64,000 nucleotides of DNA from Mageeibacillus sp. UBA6980 (GCA_002450095.1 DJYK01000026.1:22798-86797); one strand, 5' to 3'. Shown: positions 7,057 to 17,025, counted from the stretch's first letter. Translations and numbers: made by a program. The notes: generated by a model not told the origin, from the letters alone.

Positions 7057-8757
7057 ATGGCAGTTAGAACTATTACAAGAAGAATGAATGCAGCTGAAGA
7101 AGCATTTGTTTCCGAACTTACAAAGATACATTCGAGACATAACTTTGAGAATCTTCTCACAAAAATACTGGTTGAATCCAGAGAATCAAATACTGAAGTA
7201 TGGAATGAGTTGGTTGGTAAACTTTTTGATATGTTAAGAGATTGTGATATCGAGTTTAGTGAGGATGTTTTTTCAGACCCTGCGAATTACGATGCTGACA
7301 AAGAATATATAGAATCTTTGCTTGATAATGTCGAACTTGAAAATAGTGATGATGTTTTAAGATGTCTTATGGGAAAGGTACAGAATGTAATTGAAGCTGC
7401 GCCTTTACCTGAAGCATATTTGGAAAGGATTGTTGACCATGCATTAAATGGTGAATTGAATGGTGATTCCTTACGCCTCAAGATCCTCAAGAGATTTATT
7501 AAGTATGGACGAGATGCTTTGTTTGATTCTGATAGTATTTCTGCAGAAAAACCGGGAGCCGGTTACGGCGGTAAAGGGTATATATATAAATGCGCACAAA
7601 AAAATGCTGGGGCAGATATTAGTATAGAGAAAGAAGACTACGATAGAATTGCTGATTATATCGATGAAAGTGTATTCAATGTTTTAAATGATGACGAGAT
7701 AAATCGTGATAATTTCAGACCTGGCCGAACGTATGGAATTATTAAGGTGGTTAACGATCTTGCAAATGGACTTTTCAGGTCTAATGAATCAACAAAGAAA
7801 GACTTATATATATTTGCCATAATTTTTGATATGTCATTCTATTATGAGGATCCTTTGCGTGCTCAGATACGTGATGAGTATTTAGATGTCGAGACGGGTT
7901 TGTTTGATAACTATTATCAGAATAATATTAAACGATTCATTAATGAAAAATATTATGATAAAGATAATGATTGTCTTGGTTCTGCATACGAGATAATACC
8001 TTCCGGAAGTGGAATTAACTATAATAACTTTGTTGAGTTGACGTACATATACTATTTATCTAATACTTTGGCGGAGGAAATGACTCCGGAGGAAAAGATC
8101 AGAAGATCAGCGGCAATGATTCAAAGAATCAGAAATGCAGATAGAAATACTCATGAAGTATTAAATACGGCTCAGAGTAAGAGTTTTTTTGTTGATGATA
8201 TTTTGAAAAAAAGTATAACTGAAGATAGTTATTTTGATTTTGTTGTAAAGAATATTGATATTGGTGAAAAAGACGATAACTGTGGACCGATGCAATATGG
8301 AGTTGGATCAGATACAGCATTTAGAGAATATAAATCCATAATCAATCAATATGATCAGCTTAAGGCTGAAGTGAAAGATCAGCTTAATCAGATGAAAATT
8401 GATGATAAGTATTGTGAAATAATTGATCATCAGGGTCATTATCTTGACTATTTCCCGGAAGATAGAACTCCTGCGTTTGATTGTGTTATTAAGATTTTGG
8501 ATCGTATGTTGAAGGAAGATTATGTGCAATCAAAAGAGAAACTAACCAGAACACATATGATAGCTGCTTATTATGAGTACTTTATATTGAAGTATTCTGA
8601 CGATAAGTCTACGTTGTATGATTTCAAAGATGTGTATGATTGGTTTAAGAACGGGATTAATTATCACTTGAGAATTTCAGGATATACGGAGATAAACGCC
8701 AAGAGTTTGTTGGATATTCTCATTATAGCTTCTGCATATTCGTATTTGGCATTGTGA
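7057..8757 (+). CDS. Unrecognised acidic helical protein, 566 residues
   Basis: Start at the ATG at 7057, seven bases after AGGAGG; the ATG at 7051 is too close. The protein is acidic, predicted mostly helical, rich in Asp, Asn, Tyr and Ile, and has no signal peptide, membrane helix or nucleotide-binding motif that I can see. From here to about 16,500 the DNA is clearly richer in A+T than the flanking core genes, which points to acquisition from elsewhere. It precedes the PP2C and kinase genes by short gaps, so it may be their target or a scaffold (inference). Confidence 0.6.
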   Translation: MAVRTITRRMNAAEEAFVSELTKIHSRHNFENLLTKILVESRESNTEVWNELVGKLFDMLRDCDIEFSEDVFSDPANYDADKEYIESLLDNVELENSDDVLRCLMGKVQNVIEAAPLPEAYLERIVDHALNGELNGDSLRLKILKRFIKYGRDALFDSDSISAEKPGAGYGGKGYIYKCAQKNAGADISIEKEDYDRIADYIDESVFNVLNDDEINRDNFRPGRTYGIIKVVNDLANGLFRSNESTKKDLYIFAIIFDMSFYYEDPLRAQIRDEYLDVETGLFDNYYQNNIKRFINEKYYDKDNDCLGSAYEIIPSGSGINYNNFVELTYIYYLSNTLAEEMTPEEKIRRSAAMIQRIRNADRNTHEVLNTAQSKSFFVDDILKKSITEDSYFDFVVKNIDIGEKDDNCGPMQYGVGSDTAFREYKSIINQYDQLKAEVKDQLNQMKIDDKYCEIIDHQGHYLDYFPEDRTPAFDCVIKILDRMLKEDYVQSKEKLTRTHMIAAYYEYFILKYSDDKSTLYDFKDVYDWFKNGINYHLRISGYTEINAKSLLDILIIASAYSYLAL

Positions 8758-8775
8758 TAATAGGAGATTTGATTA

Positions 8776-9453
8776 ATGGGATTAAGTGAACCCGGTTTTT
8801 ACCATGTACAAGAGTGTGTACCTAATCAGGATTGTATTCTTGCTGGTACCGTGAATAATTATCGAGTAGCAGTATTGGCTGATGGAGTTTCTACTTGTCG
8901 TTGTTCAGGACAAGGTGCTTTTTTAGCCTGTTCTAAAACAAGAAGTTTTTTACTGAATAATGCAGAAGATGTTTTCGAATATGATAAAGAATCAATTGCT
9001 GAATACATAGTTGATTCTGTTTATCGCTCTTTGTGTGAAGTATCAAATGTAAATGGCGATGCTCCCGCTGACTATTCCAGTACACTATCTGCAGTCTTAT
9101 ATGATCGCAGATCTCACCGATTAGTATGCTTTCATTTGGGAGATGGGTTGATTCTTTTGGCAAATAGGAAAGGATGCAGAGCTTTATGCATCCCGGGCAG
9201 CCGCATTAACGGAACAGCAGTTACAACAACAATTGGTGCTCATAAGGTATCAGTTGTTGTTAAAGAAGATATCTCATTTGATAAACACGTGTTATTGTGT
9301 TCAGATGGGGCATGGGAGAATATGTATAGAAAGGGATTCTTAAAGAATGAACCATTAAAATACATAACTAAAGGCAGGTTTAATGCTTTGGATAATTATA
9401 TTAGAAATACACATCCTAATGACGACTACAGTTATATTGCGATGAAACTATAG
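8776..9453 (+). CDS. PP2C-family Ser/Thr protein phosphatase
   Basis: A 225-residue protein with the metal-binding aspartates of PP2C enzymes: NQDC (Asp19), LADGVS (Asp36), LGDG (Asp123), CSDGAWE (Asp177) and a final NDDYSY (Asp216/217). It is compact, like the stand-alone bacterial PP2C phosphatases that reverse Hanks-kinase phosphorylation. It lies 15 bases before the kinase gene, and the pair should form a reversible phosphorylation switch. The start at 8776 follows TAGGAG. Soluble, with no sensor domain attached. Confidence 0.85.
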   Translation: MGLSEPGFYHVQECVPNQDCILAGTVNNYRVAVLADGVSTCRCSGQGAFLACSKTRSFLLNNAEDVFEYDKESIAEYIVDSVYRSLCEVSNVNGDAPADYSSTLSAVLYDRRSHRLVCFHLGDGLILLANRKGCRALCIPGSRINGTAVTTTIGAHKVSVVVKEDISFDKHVLLCSDGAWENMYRKGFLKNEPLKYITKGRFNALDNYIRNTHPNDDYSYIAMKL

Positions 9454-9468
9454 AATAGGAGACTTTTT

Positions 9469-12400
9469 ATGGAACGGAATCATAGATTGGTAAATGATGA
9501 TGAGATTGAATTGTCGGAAGTAAGTACAGGTGCAACTGTTACCTTTAAGATAAATGATGTGCTTTCGGGTTCAGACGGATCATCTGTAATATGTTATAGT
9601 GCCAGACGTCTTGATACCGGAAGGTCCATTATTCTTAAGGAGTTCTATCCCTTAGTTTATTCGTTTAATGATGACGGAAAGAGTTTTTCTCTTGTTAGAA
9701 ATGATAATAACCAATTAATACCGTCATCAAATATCACAGAAGCCAAAGAAAAGTTCTTAGATCTTAGAAATACTAAATTCAATACTTCTAAAAAGATAAT
9801 TGAAACAATAAACTCGAGTCAAGGTGAGAATATTCTAAAGACGTTTATTCCAAGTATTTCATTGTATCGAGGAACTGTTGATAATGATGGTAATTGGAAT
9901 AGCACTTTTTATTATGTTGTTGATCAGCCTCAATTGATTACTTTCGAAAGTGTTTGTGAAGATATCAAAAAGAATCCGCAGAAGGATTCAGAGTATAAAT
10001 TGTTGGTTATATTAAAGTCGATTCAACAGTTAACTATCTGTATAAAGACTCTTCATGAAGAAGGTTTTTGTCATAGAGATATTTGTCCAAGCAATTTTGG
10101 ATTTGCAAAGCGCAGTGAAGACTATCTTACTGAAACAATATCATTGTTTGATATTGATTGTTTTATGTATTTTAAAGATAAGAAAACGAATGAATTTGTG
10201 GGAACCCCAGGCTTTATGGCACCGGAGGTTGAGTCAAAAACTGTTCAGAGGTCTGTATCTGCAGATTTGTATTCGATAGGAGCAACTCTTTACTATGCTC
10301 TTACAGGAGAACACGCACAAGCAATAGAAGATCATAATAATAATCAGATAAGAGAAGAAATAGAACAATCGAAACTTGTAAAAGCTTCTACGGTTAATAA
10401 TAATCCATATTTACTGGGGAAAATATGCGAGTTGCTTTATAAGTCATTGAATAGGGATGTAGATAATCGATATAAGAATTCGGATGAGCTACTTAAAGAC
10501 ATTAGAATGGCTTTATTCTTTATGTTGCCTCCTGATAGAAGAGATATTGATGTTGACGGACTGGTATGGGAACTTACCAGAACTGATTATACAACTGAAC
10601 AGAAACAATACTATAAATTTTTGATGCTGTATCAGTTGTTTAAAGTACCTTTATACAATCCTGATCGCAGTGACGATAACAATACTATCGATGTTACACT
10701 TGTTGGATTTGACAGATATGGTTATGATTTCCTTGATGCTGTGCTTCAATTCAGTCAATGTATTAAGGAGACTGTCAATACAAGAGTTTATGTAAACGTC
10801 GATAGGTTTGAATCAGTTGATTTATATTTGGGTAATCGACCGGCTTTGAAGGACTTCTTTAGAATAAATAAGTTCGGAACACCATTGAACCCTGTAAAAG
10901 AGTTTAATGACACGGATACATATTCATACGGTACAGTTGAGTTCATTAATTTTACAGGAAATGTAGATCCAAATCATATTGTTCGAAATGAGGATAATCG
11001 TAATTATATATTTGTTACTTTGGGAAATGACAAGAAGAATTACGAATATGCAACCCAATTAAGTGATGTAGTTTTGAATGTAGATAAATGTATAACCTAT
11101 ATTGCAACGATGAACGAAGCAGTGGAAGATTATGCAGATTGTGTTGTGCCGATATTTGTTAATAAATTCGATATGAATGACGAAAAATCGGAGTTCTATC
11201 TGATTGAGGAGCGTTCAAAGATTCGTAACTTCCTGCATGACAGAGGAATATATGTAGATATTGAAAAAAAGATGAAGGATTATCATAAAGATAACGAATA
11301 TAAGCATAATGCATGTGTATCTGGAGTGTTATCACTGAAATATATGTTGCATCGTATAGGTGTTTCTCGTGATATGATTCATGATCCAGAAGGGACTTCG
11401 GTAGAATTTGAGCGCGTTCACGATAATAACAGAAATGAACTCATATATATTGAACATAAACGCTGGGTAGTTGATAAATTATGTGATGGTTGGAGTCCTC
11501 TTCCTATAGATGAATTTGATGTGTATACATCTAGCGGTGAGAATAAAGATACAACTAACAAGCGACATTCTTGTATCGTCAGAAGCAGCATAAATAACAA
11601 CGTCAATATACTGAAGGATCAGTATGGAGACGGCATTAATGTCAATGTGGATAAATGGGACGGAACAGAAGTAATACCTGAAATGGATGAGCTTGACAGA
11701 GTATCTTTAACTTTGCATAGGTCATTTAAAAGGGCTGCCAATAATCCCAATAGAATAAATGATATCAAAAGAAATCTCTCTTTTATTGGTCAGGAAGTTT
11801 CCTGCGATCCTGAAAAATACAAACCATTTTCTGATTGGCAGCATTATATACTGAATCTTTTGGAAGGGAAAAACCCGGTTGATAGATATGGTTCATTAAG
11901 GGACGCTTTCTTCTCGGCTATTGAGAAAGATGACGATGAGGTAAAGAAAAAGGCTAAAACAGTTGATGATGACGTTAAATGTATAGTTCAATATAACAAG
12001 TTCCTTAACTATAAATATGAAGATGAGAAGATCTTTGATAATCTTCCCTTTATATTGAATTATTCATTAGAAACAGTATTAGTTAGAGATTTATACTTTG
12101 GTCCCAATAAAGAGAAACTGTTAAATAATTATGCATCAATTATGATCGCTAATCCTGCTGCTGTCGTTTATTGTGTTAATCTAACCGCTACTAATGCTAA
12201 CGTTGATGCAATATGTAATGTTATAGACTCAATCAATAACACTTTCAAAAAGCACTTTATACGGACCCAAATGAAGTTTTTGTTGTTCTATAATAATAAT
12301 GACATAATTAGACATAAAAAAGAGAACTTAATAACTGCGTTAAATTCAAATAATCGGCAGTTCACAGTTATAGGTTCGGTCTTGATTCATAATAGTTACA

Positions 12401-13584
12401 ATGAATCTCGTGAAAGTGCATTAAAAGTTTTAAATGGGAATAATAATTATTTAGTTGAAGATGAAGACTATTCGTTTAATTATAAAACTCGTCATTTTGA
12501 CAAGTCACCCCGCCTTAAGTACATAACTAAGCATTTACCAAGTCTTGCAGTAGCAGATGTTTTGAATATTACAAATATTGAATATGCATATGATGTTCCG
12601 ACGTATTATGAAAGCTTTAAAACTCTATGGTCATTCTATGCTGATAACAATCAAAGGTCTAACTGGAATGCATTTTGTTCTCCTTTTAATATAGATAGAG
12701 ACTCTCATGTAAAACAGTTACTAAATATGAAAGTTAAGGAAAAACATAAGGATGAAGGGAATTATGATAGCTGTTCTTTTACCATTCCATCAGTATGTCA
12801 GGAGGGCGTTTTCAAGATTATGGAGTTTCTCCATAATAATAGAATAATTAAGTGGTCTCATAATTTTACACATCAATCGATAAATGATTTAAAGTTGGAT
12901 TATAAAGTGTTAAGCACCTGCAATGAAAAATTGAAGAATCTCCTAAGTGAACCACAATTCTTAATTAATGATAAAGCTTTATATACTCTTAAACAGAGTA
13001 GCCATTATTACGTAAAGTATAAGAATTTGCGCGTGAATCTAAACGAATATGAAGAAGTTGCTGATAAGAATTATCCTAGGGAGATTATCGAAGAAATACT
13101 AAAAGAAGCTAAAATAATTGATTTTATTAATGATGAAGGTTTCACATGTACCAGTTTCGAGGCTTATGATCTTATTTCTGCAGAAGGTAGGTTGCTTGAA
13201 ATTCTTGTTTACTATGCATTAAAGACTAGTGGTATGTTTGATGATGTCGCAACAAGTATTAGTGTTAATTGGGATGATTACAGTCGTAATGAGCTTGATT
13301 TAATCGTAACCAAAGGTTTTAGGTGTGCAGTTATAGAATGTAAGGCTAGGAGTATGATTGGTAATAGTGAGTATAGGCAATTAGTTGGTGAGAATATTGA
13401 TCATCCGGGCCCTGGCTTTAGGTTATCTGTCCCAACTGAAAGAATTTTGGTCGCTATGTGCAATCCTGATAATGATACAGCCGATTCAGAATTAAAGAAT
13501 AAAGTAAAAACCATATATTGGTTAAGTGATAAACCAAAGGAATTTGCTCAAAGAATTATAGATGCATTAGGCTGGAATGATTGA
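9469..13584 (+). CDS. Hanks-type kinase fused to RyR-like and PD-(D/E)XK nuclease regions
   Basis: A 1,371-residue soluble protein. The N-terminal kinase (about 20-345) has the ATP lysine in IILKEF (Lys57), CHRDICPSNF (Asp204, Asn209), a DID in place of DFG (228-230) and GTPGFMAPE (245-253). Residues about 400-650 start with DVTLVGFDRYG, like a Rossmann NAD-binding fold. Near residue 660 IEHKRW...DGW, followed later by RHSCIV and LDRVS, resembles bacterial RyR-type repeats. A second Rossmann- or CARF-like stretch lies near 845-1000. The C-terminus (1237-1371) has ELDLIV...VIECKAR with Asp1277, Glu1290 and Lys1292, matching the PD-(D/E)XK nuclease of the Card1/Can2 (DUF1887) group. I infer a sensor-kinase-effector. 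The DID change may weaken kinase activity. Confidence 0.75.
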   Translation: MERNHRLVNDDEIELSEVSTGATVTFKINDVLSGSDGSSVICYSARRLDTGRSIILKEFYPLVYSFNDDGKSFSLVRNDNNQLIPSSNITEAKEKFLDLRNTKFNTSKKIIETINSSQGENILKTFIPSISLYRGTVDNDGNWNSTFYYVVDQPQLITFESVCEDIKKNPQKDSEYKLLVILKSIQQLTICIKTLHEEGFCHRDICPSNFGFAKRSEDYLTETISLFDIDCFMYFKDKKTNEFVGTPGFMAPEVESKTVQRSVSADLYSIGATLYYALTGEHAQAIEDHNNNQIREEIEQSKLVKASTVNNNPYLLGKICELLYKSLNRDVDNRYKNSDELLKDIRMALFFMLPPDRRDIDVDGLVWELTRTDYTTEQKQYYKFLMLYQLFKVPLYNPDRSDDNNTIDVTLVGFDRYGYDFLDAVLQFSQCIKETVNTRVYVNVDRFESVDLYLGNRPALKDFFRINKFGTPLNPVKEFNDTDTYSYGTVEFINFTGNVDPNHIVRNEDNRNYIFVTLGNDKKNYEYATQLSDVVLNVDKCITYIATMNEAVEDYADCVVPIFVNKFDMNDEKSEFYLIEERSKIRNFLHDRGIYVDIEKKMKDYHKDNEYKHNACVSGVLSLKYMLHRIGVSRDMIHDPEGTSVEFERVHDNNRNELIYIEHKRWVVDKLCDGWSPLPIDEFDVYTSSGENKDTTNKRHSCIVRSSINNNVNILKDQYGDGINVNVDKWDGTEVIPEMDELDRVSLTLHRSFKRAANNPNRINDIKRNLSFIGQEVSCDPEKYKPFSDWQHYILNLLEGKNPVDRYGSLRDAFFSAIEKDDDEVKKKAKTVDDDVKCIVQYNKFLNYKYEDEKIFDNLPFILNYSLETVLVRDLYFGPNKEKLLNNYASIMIANPAAVVYCVNLTATNANVDAICNVIDSINNTFKKHFIRTQMKFLLFYNNNDIIRHKKENLITALNSNNRQFTVIGSVLIHNSYNESRESALKVLNGNNNYLVEDEDYSFNYKTRHFDKSPRLKYITKHLPSLAVADVLNITNIEYAYDVPTYYESFKTLWSFYADNNQRSNWNAFCSPFNIDRDSHVKQLLNMKVKEKHKDEGNYDSCSFTIPSVCQEGVFKIMEFLHNNRIIKWSHNFTHQSINDLKLDYKVLSTCNEKLKNLLSEPQFLINDKALYTLKQSSHYYVKYKNLRVNLNEYEEVADKNYPREIIEEILKEAKIIDFINDEGFTCTSFEAYDLISAEGRLLEILVYYALKTSGMFDDVATSISVNWDDYSRNELDLIVTKGFRCAVIECKARSMIGNSEYRQLVGENIDHPGPGFRLSVPTERILVAMCNPDNDTADSELKNKVKTIYWLSDKPKEFAQRIIDALGWND

Positions 13585-13602
13585 TCATTAGAGTTATAGT
13601 AC

Positions 13603-13634
13603 TTCAGATAAGTATTAAATACCGCTGATCTGAA
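13603..13634 (+). other. Inverted repeat between the kinase and TIR genes
   Basis: TTCAGAT (13603-13609) and ATCTGAA (13628-13634) are exact inverted copies in the 87-bp gap before the TIR gene. There is no T-run, so it is not a terminator. It could be an operator or an RNA processing hairpin that tunes TIR expression. Confidence 0.5.
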
Positions 13635-13671
13635 CGAACCTGAATAGCTTTCTTGGATGAGAGATAATAAC

Positions 13672-16506
13672 ATGACTGAACCGACATTCTTACATAAAAC
13701 TAAAGATGGATCTTCCCTTCAGAATAAGCCTAAGGTCTTCTTTACATGCCATCCTGATGATTTTGAGAAGTGTTTTAAGCAGATATGCCAAGATATATTT
13801 GAGTTTCAAGATTGTGTTGTTTTCTATACTGAGGATATGACTCAAGATCTTAGTGATAAGAATACTTGTGTTGACTTGGAAAGAATGAATCTGTTTGTTA
13901 TACCGGTCACAATAAAAACTTTGATAACACCTAACAGAGCTATGGATTCGGATTTCCATTTTGCGTTGGAAAGACATATCCCTGTTCTACCTATTATGAT
14001 TGAACCTGGTATTTATGATGTTTATTCAAGACCGGATAAATTTGGAGACCTACAATATCTAAAGACTTATAGTAAATCAGATACGGAAGTGGATTATAAA
14101 AACAAACTTAAGAATTATCTTGAATCTGTGTTAATAAGTGATGAATTAGCGAATCGTGTGCGTCAAGCTTTTGACGCGTATATATTTCTGAGCTACAGAA
14201 AGAAGGATAGACAGTATGCTAACAGTCTAATTAAGATGATTCATAATAATCCCCAATGTGAGAATATTGCGATATGGTTTGATGAGTTCCTAATTCCCGG
14301 AGAGAGCTTTAGGGAGGGTATAGATCGAATATTAAATGACAGTAAACTCTTTACTTTGCTGGTAACACCGAATTTGCTTGAGCGAAATGGCGAAGAACCT
14401 AATTTTATAATGAGGGAGGAGTACCCTAAGGCTAAGGAAATGGGAAAACCTATTCTCCCAACTGAGATGCAAGCAACAGATCGAGATGCATTAGCAGCGG
14501 AGTTTCCAGGATTACCTGAATGTGTAGATTATGTAGATCAAGAATCTTTTAATAAGAGGTTGCTTGATGTGCTGACAAGAACGGCTATTGCAGAAAACCC
14601 TAATAACACTCCGGAACACGATTATCTCATTGGATTAGCGTATTTAGAGGGTATTGATATGGAAGTTGATGCTGATCGAGCTGTTAGACTAATTACAAAA
14701 GCTGCAGAAGCAGATTTGCCTGAAGCCATCGAAAAGCTGATTGATATGTATAGGAATGGTATAGGGGTACAAAGAAATTATAAAAAAGCACAGAAGTGGG
14801 TAAAAAGATGGTTATATCATTTGACAAGGTGGATTGAAGAGGCAGATGAGCCTTTGGATAACTGCATTAGACGTTTGCTTGATGTTGCATATTTCTTTCT
14901 GGATATTGGTGATTATGATGATTATATAGATGGTATGTATGGTGCATATACTTTTGGTGTTAATCGCTTGGGACGCGATAATCAGTTTACACTTCGTGCA
15001 ATGTCCGAACTGGCTTTAGGATATTTTTATACAGAAAAATATGAAAAAGCGCTTGAATTATCTATAAAGTGTTATGATGCGAGTTGCAGGCATCAGGGAA
15101 AAGAATCTCATGATAGTATTCGGTATCAAACGATTCTTGCTCGAGTATACCAATCTATGAATGATACTGATCGTAGCATTTCTTTGTACGAAGAGTGTTT
15201 TGAGCTTAGCAGTTCTGTATTAGGTGAGAATGATGAAGTTACTTTAACAATAATGGCGAGTCTAGCTATTGCATATTGTGATAAAAATGAGTTTGATAAG
15301 AGCATAGAATTGTTGAAGGATTGTTATCAGCGTTGTTGTAATACATTTGGAGAGACATCAGATAAGAGTATTGATGTGCTTGCAAAAATGGCTCGTTCAT
15401 ACTATAGATATGACTTTTATGATAAGGGGATAGGTTTATATCAAAAATGTTATGAATACTATTGTGACAAATATGGAAAGGATCATCCTAAGTCAATAGG
15501 CACTCTTCAGTACATTGCAGATGGATATTTTGATAACGGTGGTTATCAAAATGCAATCAATTTGTATGATTCAGTTATTAGTTTTAATCGTGTATTATTT
15601 GGAGATGATAGTCCGTTTATCATTTCGCCGCTGCTTGGACTTGCTAAATCATATAAAGAGATTTTGGAATATGAAAAATCGATGTCTATATATGAACAAT
15701 TGTATGTAGTGTATTTTAATAACTCCAAGTATGATGAGTGCGTCAATATACTAATGAATGAATGTTATCCGCTTAGTTGTAAGGTTTATGGGGATAAGCA
15801 TGAGAATAGTATTAGTTTATTAGATTGTGGAAGACTTGTTGCTTTGTATTGTGATGCGTGTAAAGAGGAGGACAAAGTTCGCGGTGAGTATAATAATTAC
15901 GATTTAATGAAACAAGTGTATACTAATCAGTTCGATTATTATAAAAGGTGTTATCAACTAATAAAAAAGCATAAGAATTATAGGCCTGAGATTTATAACA
16001 AGATTCTCGATGCTATTTCTAGTTTCAATGTTCCAGGCTCATTACGACGAGATCCTTCTGCAATCTATTTATTAGAAGAATGCTATAAATATAAGTGTGA
16101 AGAGTTCGGAAGATTGAATCCCGGCAGTATTGGTTCTTTGGAGGCTCTTTCAAACTTTTATTACTTTAATCACGATTATGAGAAAGCGATTGAACTTAAA
16201 TCCCAATGTTATGCTGATTATGTTAGCGTTTTTGGAAAAGCTGATTTTAATACTTTGGATTGTCTAGAGGCTCTTGCTGAAATGTATTCTTCTATTGGTG
16301 AGAAACAGAAATTGATAGAGTGTTATAATGAATTGTTTTCGATCGTTGATGAATTAGATATAGATACTGATCTTTACAGGTGGATAAAGGATCAACTAAA
16401 AGATTATCATTATCGTATGAGTTGTATGCGGTATGGTGAAAACCATCCAATTAGTGAAATGATTATGAATAAGATAACCGAATTGAATCAGAAGGAAAGT
16501 GGTTAA
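13672..16506 (+). CDS. Double-TIR protein with Sel1 and kinesin-light-chain-like TPR repeats
   Basis: A 944-residue protein from the ATG at 13672 (GAGAG nine bases before; an ATG at 13657 lacks a site). Residues about 15-165 look like a diverged first TIR fold (KVFFTCHPDD...FVIPVT). Residues about 168-300 are a clearer TIR domain: YIFLSYRKKD, WFDEFLIPGE, FTLLVTPN and MREEYPKAK, whose Glu is a candidate NADase residue. Then come Sel1-like repeats (about 310-380) and many 42-residue TPRs with GxxHPxS-type turns, as in kinesin light chain. TIR domains with TPR sensors often cleave NAD+ or make signal nucleotides in anti-phage defence. It is last in the operon, followed by a terminator. Confidence 0.8.
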   Translation: MTEPTFLHKTKDGSSLQNKPKVFFTCHPDDFEKCFKQICQDIFEFQDCVVFYTEDMTQDLSDKNTCVDLERMNLFVIPVTIKTLITPNRAMDSDFHFALERHIPVLPIMIEPGIYDVYSRPDKFGDLQYLKTYSKSDTEVDYKNKLKNYLESVLISDELANRVRQAFDAYIFLSYRKKDRQYANSLIKMIHNNPQCENIAIWFDEFLIPGESFREGIDRILNDSKLFTLLVTPNLLERNGEEPNFIMREEYPKAKEMGKPILPTEMQATDRDALAAEFPGLPECVDYVDQESFNKRLLDVLTRTAIAENPNNTPEHDYLIGLAYLEGIDMEVDADRAVRLITKAAEADLPEAIEKLIDMYRNGIGVQRNYKKAQKWVKRWLYHLTRWIEEADEPLDNCIRRLLDVAYFFLDIGDYDDYIDGMYGAYTFGVNRLGRDNQFTLRAMSELALGYFYTEKYEKALELSIKCYDASCRHQGKESHDSIRYQTILARVYQSMNDTDRSISLYEECFELSSSVLGENDEVTLTIMASLAIAYCDKNEFDKSIELLKDCYQRCCNTFGETSDKSIDVLAKMARSYYRYDFYDKGIGLYQKCYEYYCDKYGKDHPKSIGTLQYIADGYFDNGGYQNAINLYDSVISFNRVLFGDDSPFIISPLLGLAKSYKEILEYEKSMSIYEQLYVVYFNNSKYDECVNILMNECYPLSCKVYGDKHENSISLLDCGRLVALYCDACKEEDKVRGEYNNYDLMKQVYTNQFDYYKRCYQLIKKHKNYRPEIYNKILDAISSFNVPGSLRRDPSAIYLLEECYKYKCEEFGRLNPGSIGSLEALSNFYYFNHDYEKAIELKSQCYADYVSVFGKADFNTLDCLEALAEMYSSIGEKQKLIECYNELFSIVDELDIDTDLYRWIKDQLKDYHYRMSCMRYGENHPISEMIMNKITELNQKESG

Positions 16507-16665
16507 TCAATACATTTACTTATAGAACTTATGATGACTATGTTGATATTGAAGAAGAATTGTTGGATATCAAAGTTATACAGTGGGACCATACAGATTA
16601 TAGATATGAATATACTAGATGCTTATGAGGAGAAAGTAGACAATTATATTAAGGATAACCCTTAA
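16507..16665 (+). pseudogene. Possible decayed small gene after the TIR gene
   Basis: Two overlapping frames look coding by composition: one ends with DHTDYRYEYTRCL near 16,628, the other with ILDAYEEKVDNYIKDNP at 16,665. Neither has a good start. A single frameshift would join them into about 50-60 acidic residues. It may be a worn C-terminal extension of the TIR protein or a lost small gene. Confidence 0.3.
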
Positions 16666-16693
16666 ACGATAATAAGTAGTAAGATATAGCATT

Positions 16694-16720
16694 GGCGCTC
16701 CTCGAGGGCGCCTTTTTGTT
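16694..16720 (+). terminator. Rho-independent terminator of the kinase-TIR operon
   Basis: GGCGC (16694-16698) pairs with GCGCC (16708-16712), with two extra inner pairs, followed by TTTTTGTT. Confidence 0.85.
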
Positions 16721-16723
16721 TTA

Positions 16724-16760
16724 CCCCCCCTCAGGACCTCACTAATCTGGCAAATACAAT
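16724..16760 (+). promoter_or_regulatory. C-tract promoter candidate for the small lipoprotein
   Basis: CCCCCCC (16724-16730), then 24 nt, then TACAAT (16755-16760). The gene start is at 16793. Confidence 0.5.
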
Positions 16761-16792
16761 GTAGATAAAGAAAACACAAACGGAGGTCCAAT

Positions 16793-16981
16793 ATGAATAC
16801 AAAGAATATTATCACAGTAGTCATTATTACTCTCTGTGTAGCTGCACTTTTCTTCGCAGGATGCTTAGTTACCTCTCACGAAGATAAGCAATATGTATCA
16901 GCGCCTAGAGCACAGGTAAGTGCGTATGAACTGCCTACACCGGTGCCCACACCAACTCCTGTTCCAGGATTCGGGGGGTAA
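16793..16981 (+). CDS. Small lipoprotein with a Pro/Thr-rich tail
   Basis: A 62-residue product with a signal peptide ending in the lipobox FFAGC (Cys24). About 38 mature residues follow, ending in repeated PTPVP, a likely wall-crossing spacer. The start follows CGGAGG. No function is visible. Its own C-tract promoter candidate links it to the other genes of the locus. Confidence 0.65.
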   Translation: MNTKNIITVVIITLCVAALFFAGCLVTSHEDKQYVSAPRAQVSAYELPTPVPTPTPVPGFGG

Positions 16982-16995
16982 TATTTATCCCCCCC
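16973..16995. other. G6/C7 inverted pair at the lipoprotein stop codon
   Basis: GGGGGG (16973-16978) includes the last codons of the lipoprotein gene and is complementary to CCCCCCC (16989-16995) across ten bases. There is no T-run. The arrangement GGGGGGTAAT...ATCCCCCC repeats that at 1941-1977, so it may be a binding site rather than a terminator. Confidence 0.45.
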
Positions 16996-17025
16996 TCTCA
17001 AGCAATGAAAATGGGCGTATAGAAT
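16989..17025 (+). promoter_or_regulatory. C-tract promoter candidate before a gene remnant
   Basis: CCCCCCC (16989-16995), then 24 nt, then TAGAAT (17020-17025). The gene it once served is apparently deleted except for its last codons. Confidence 0.4.
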
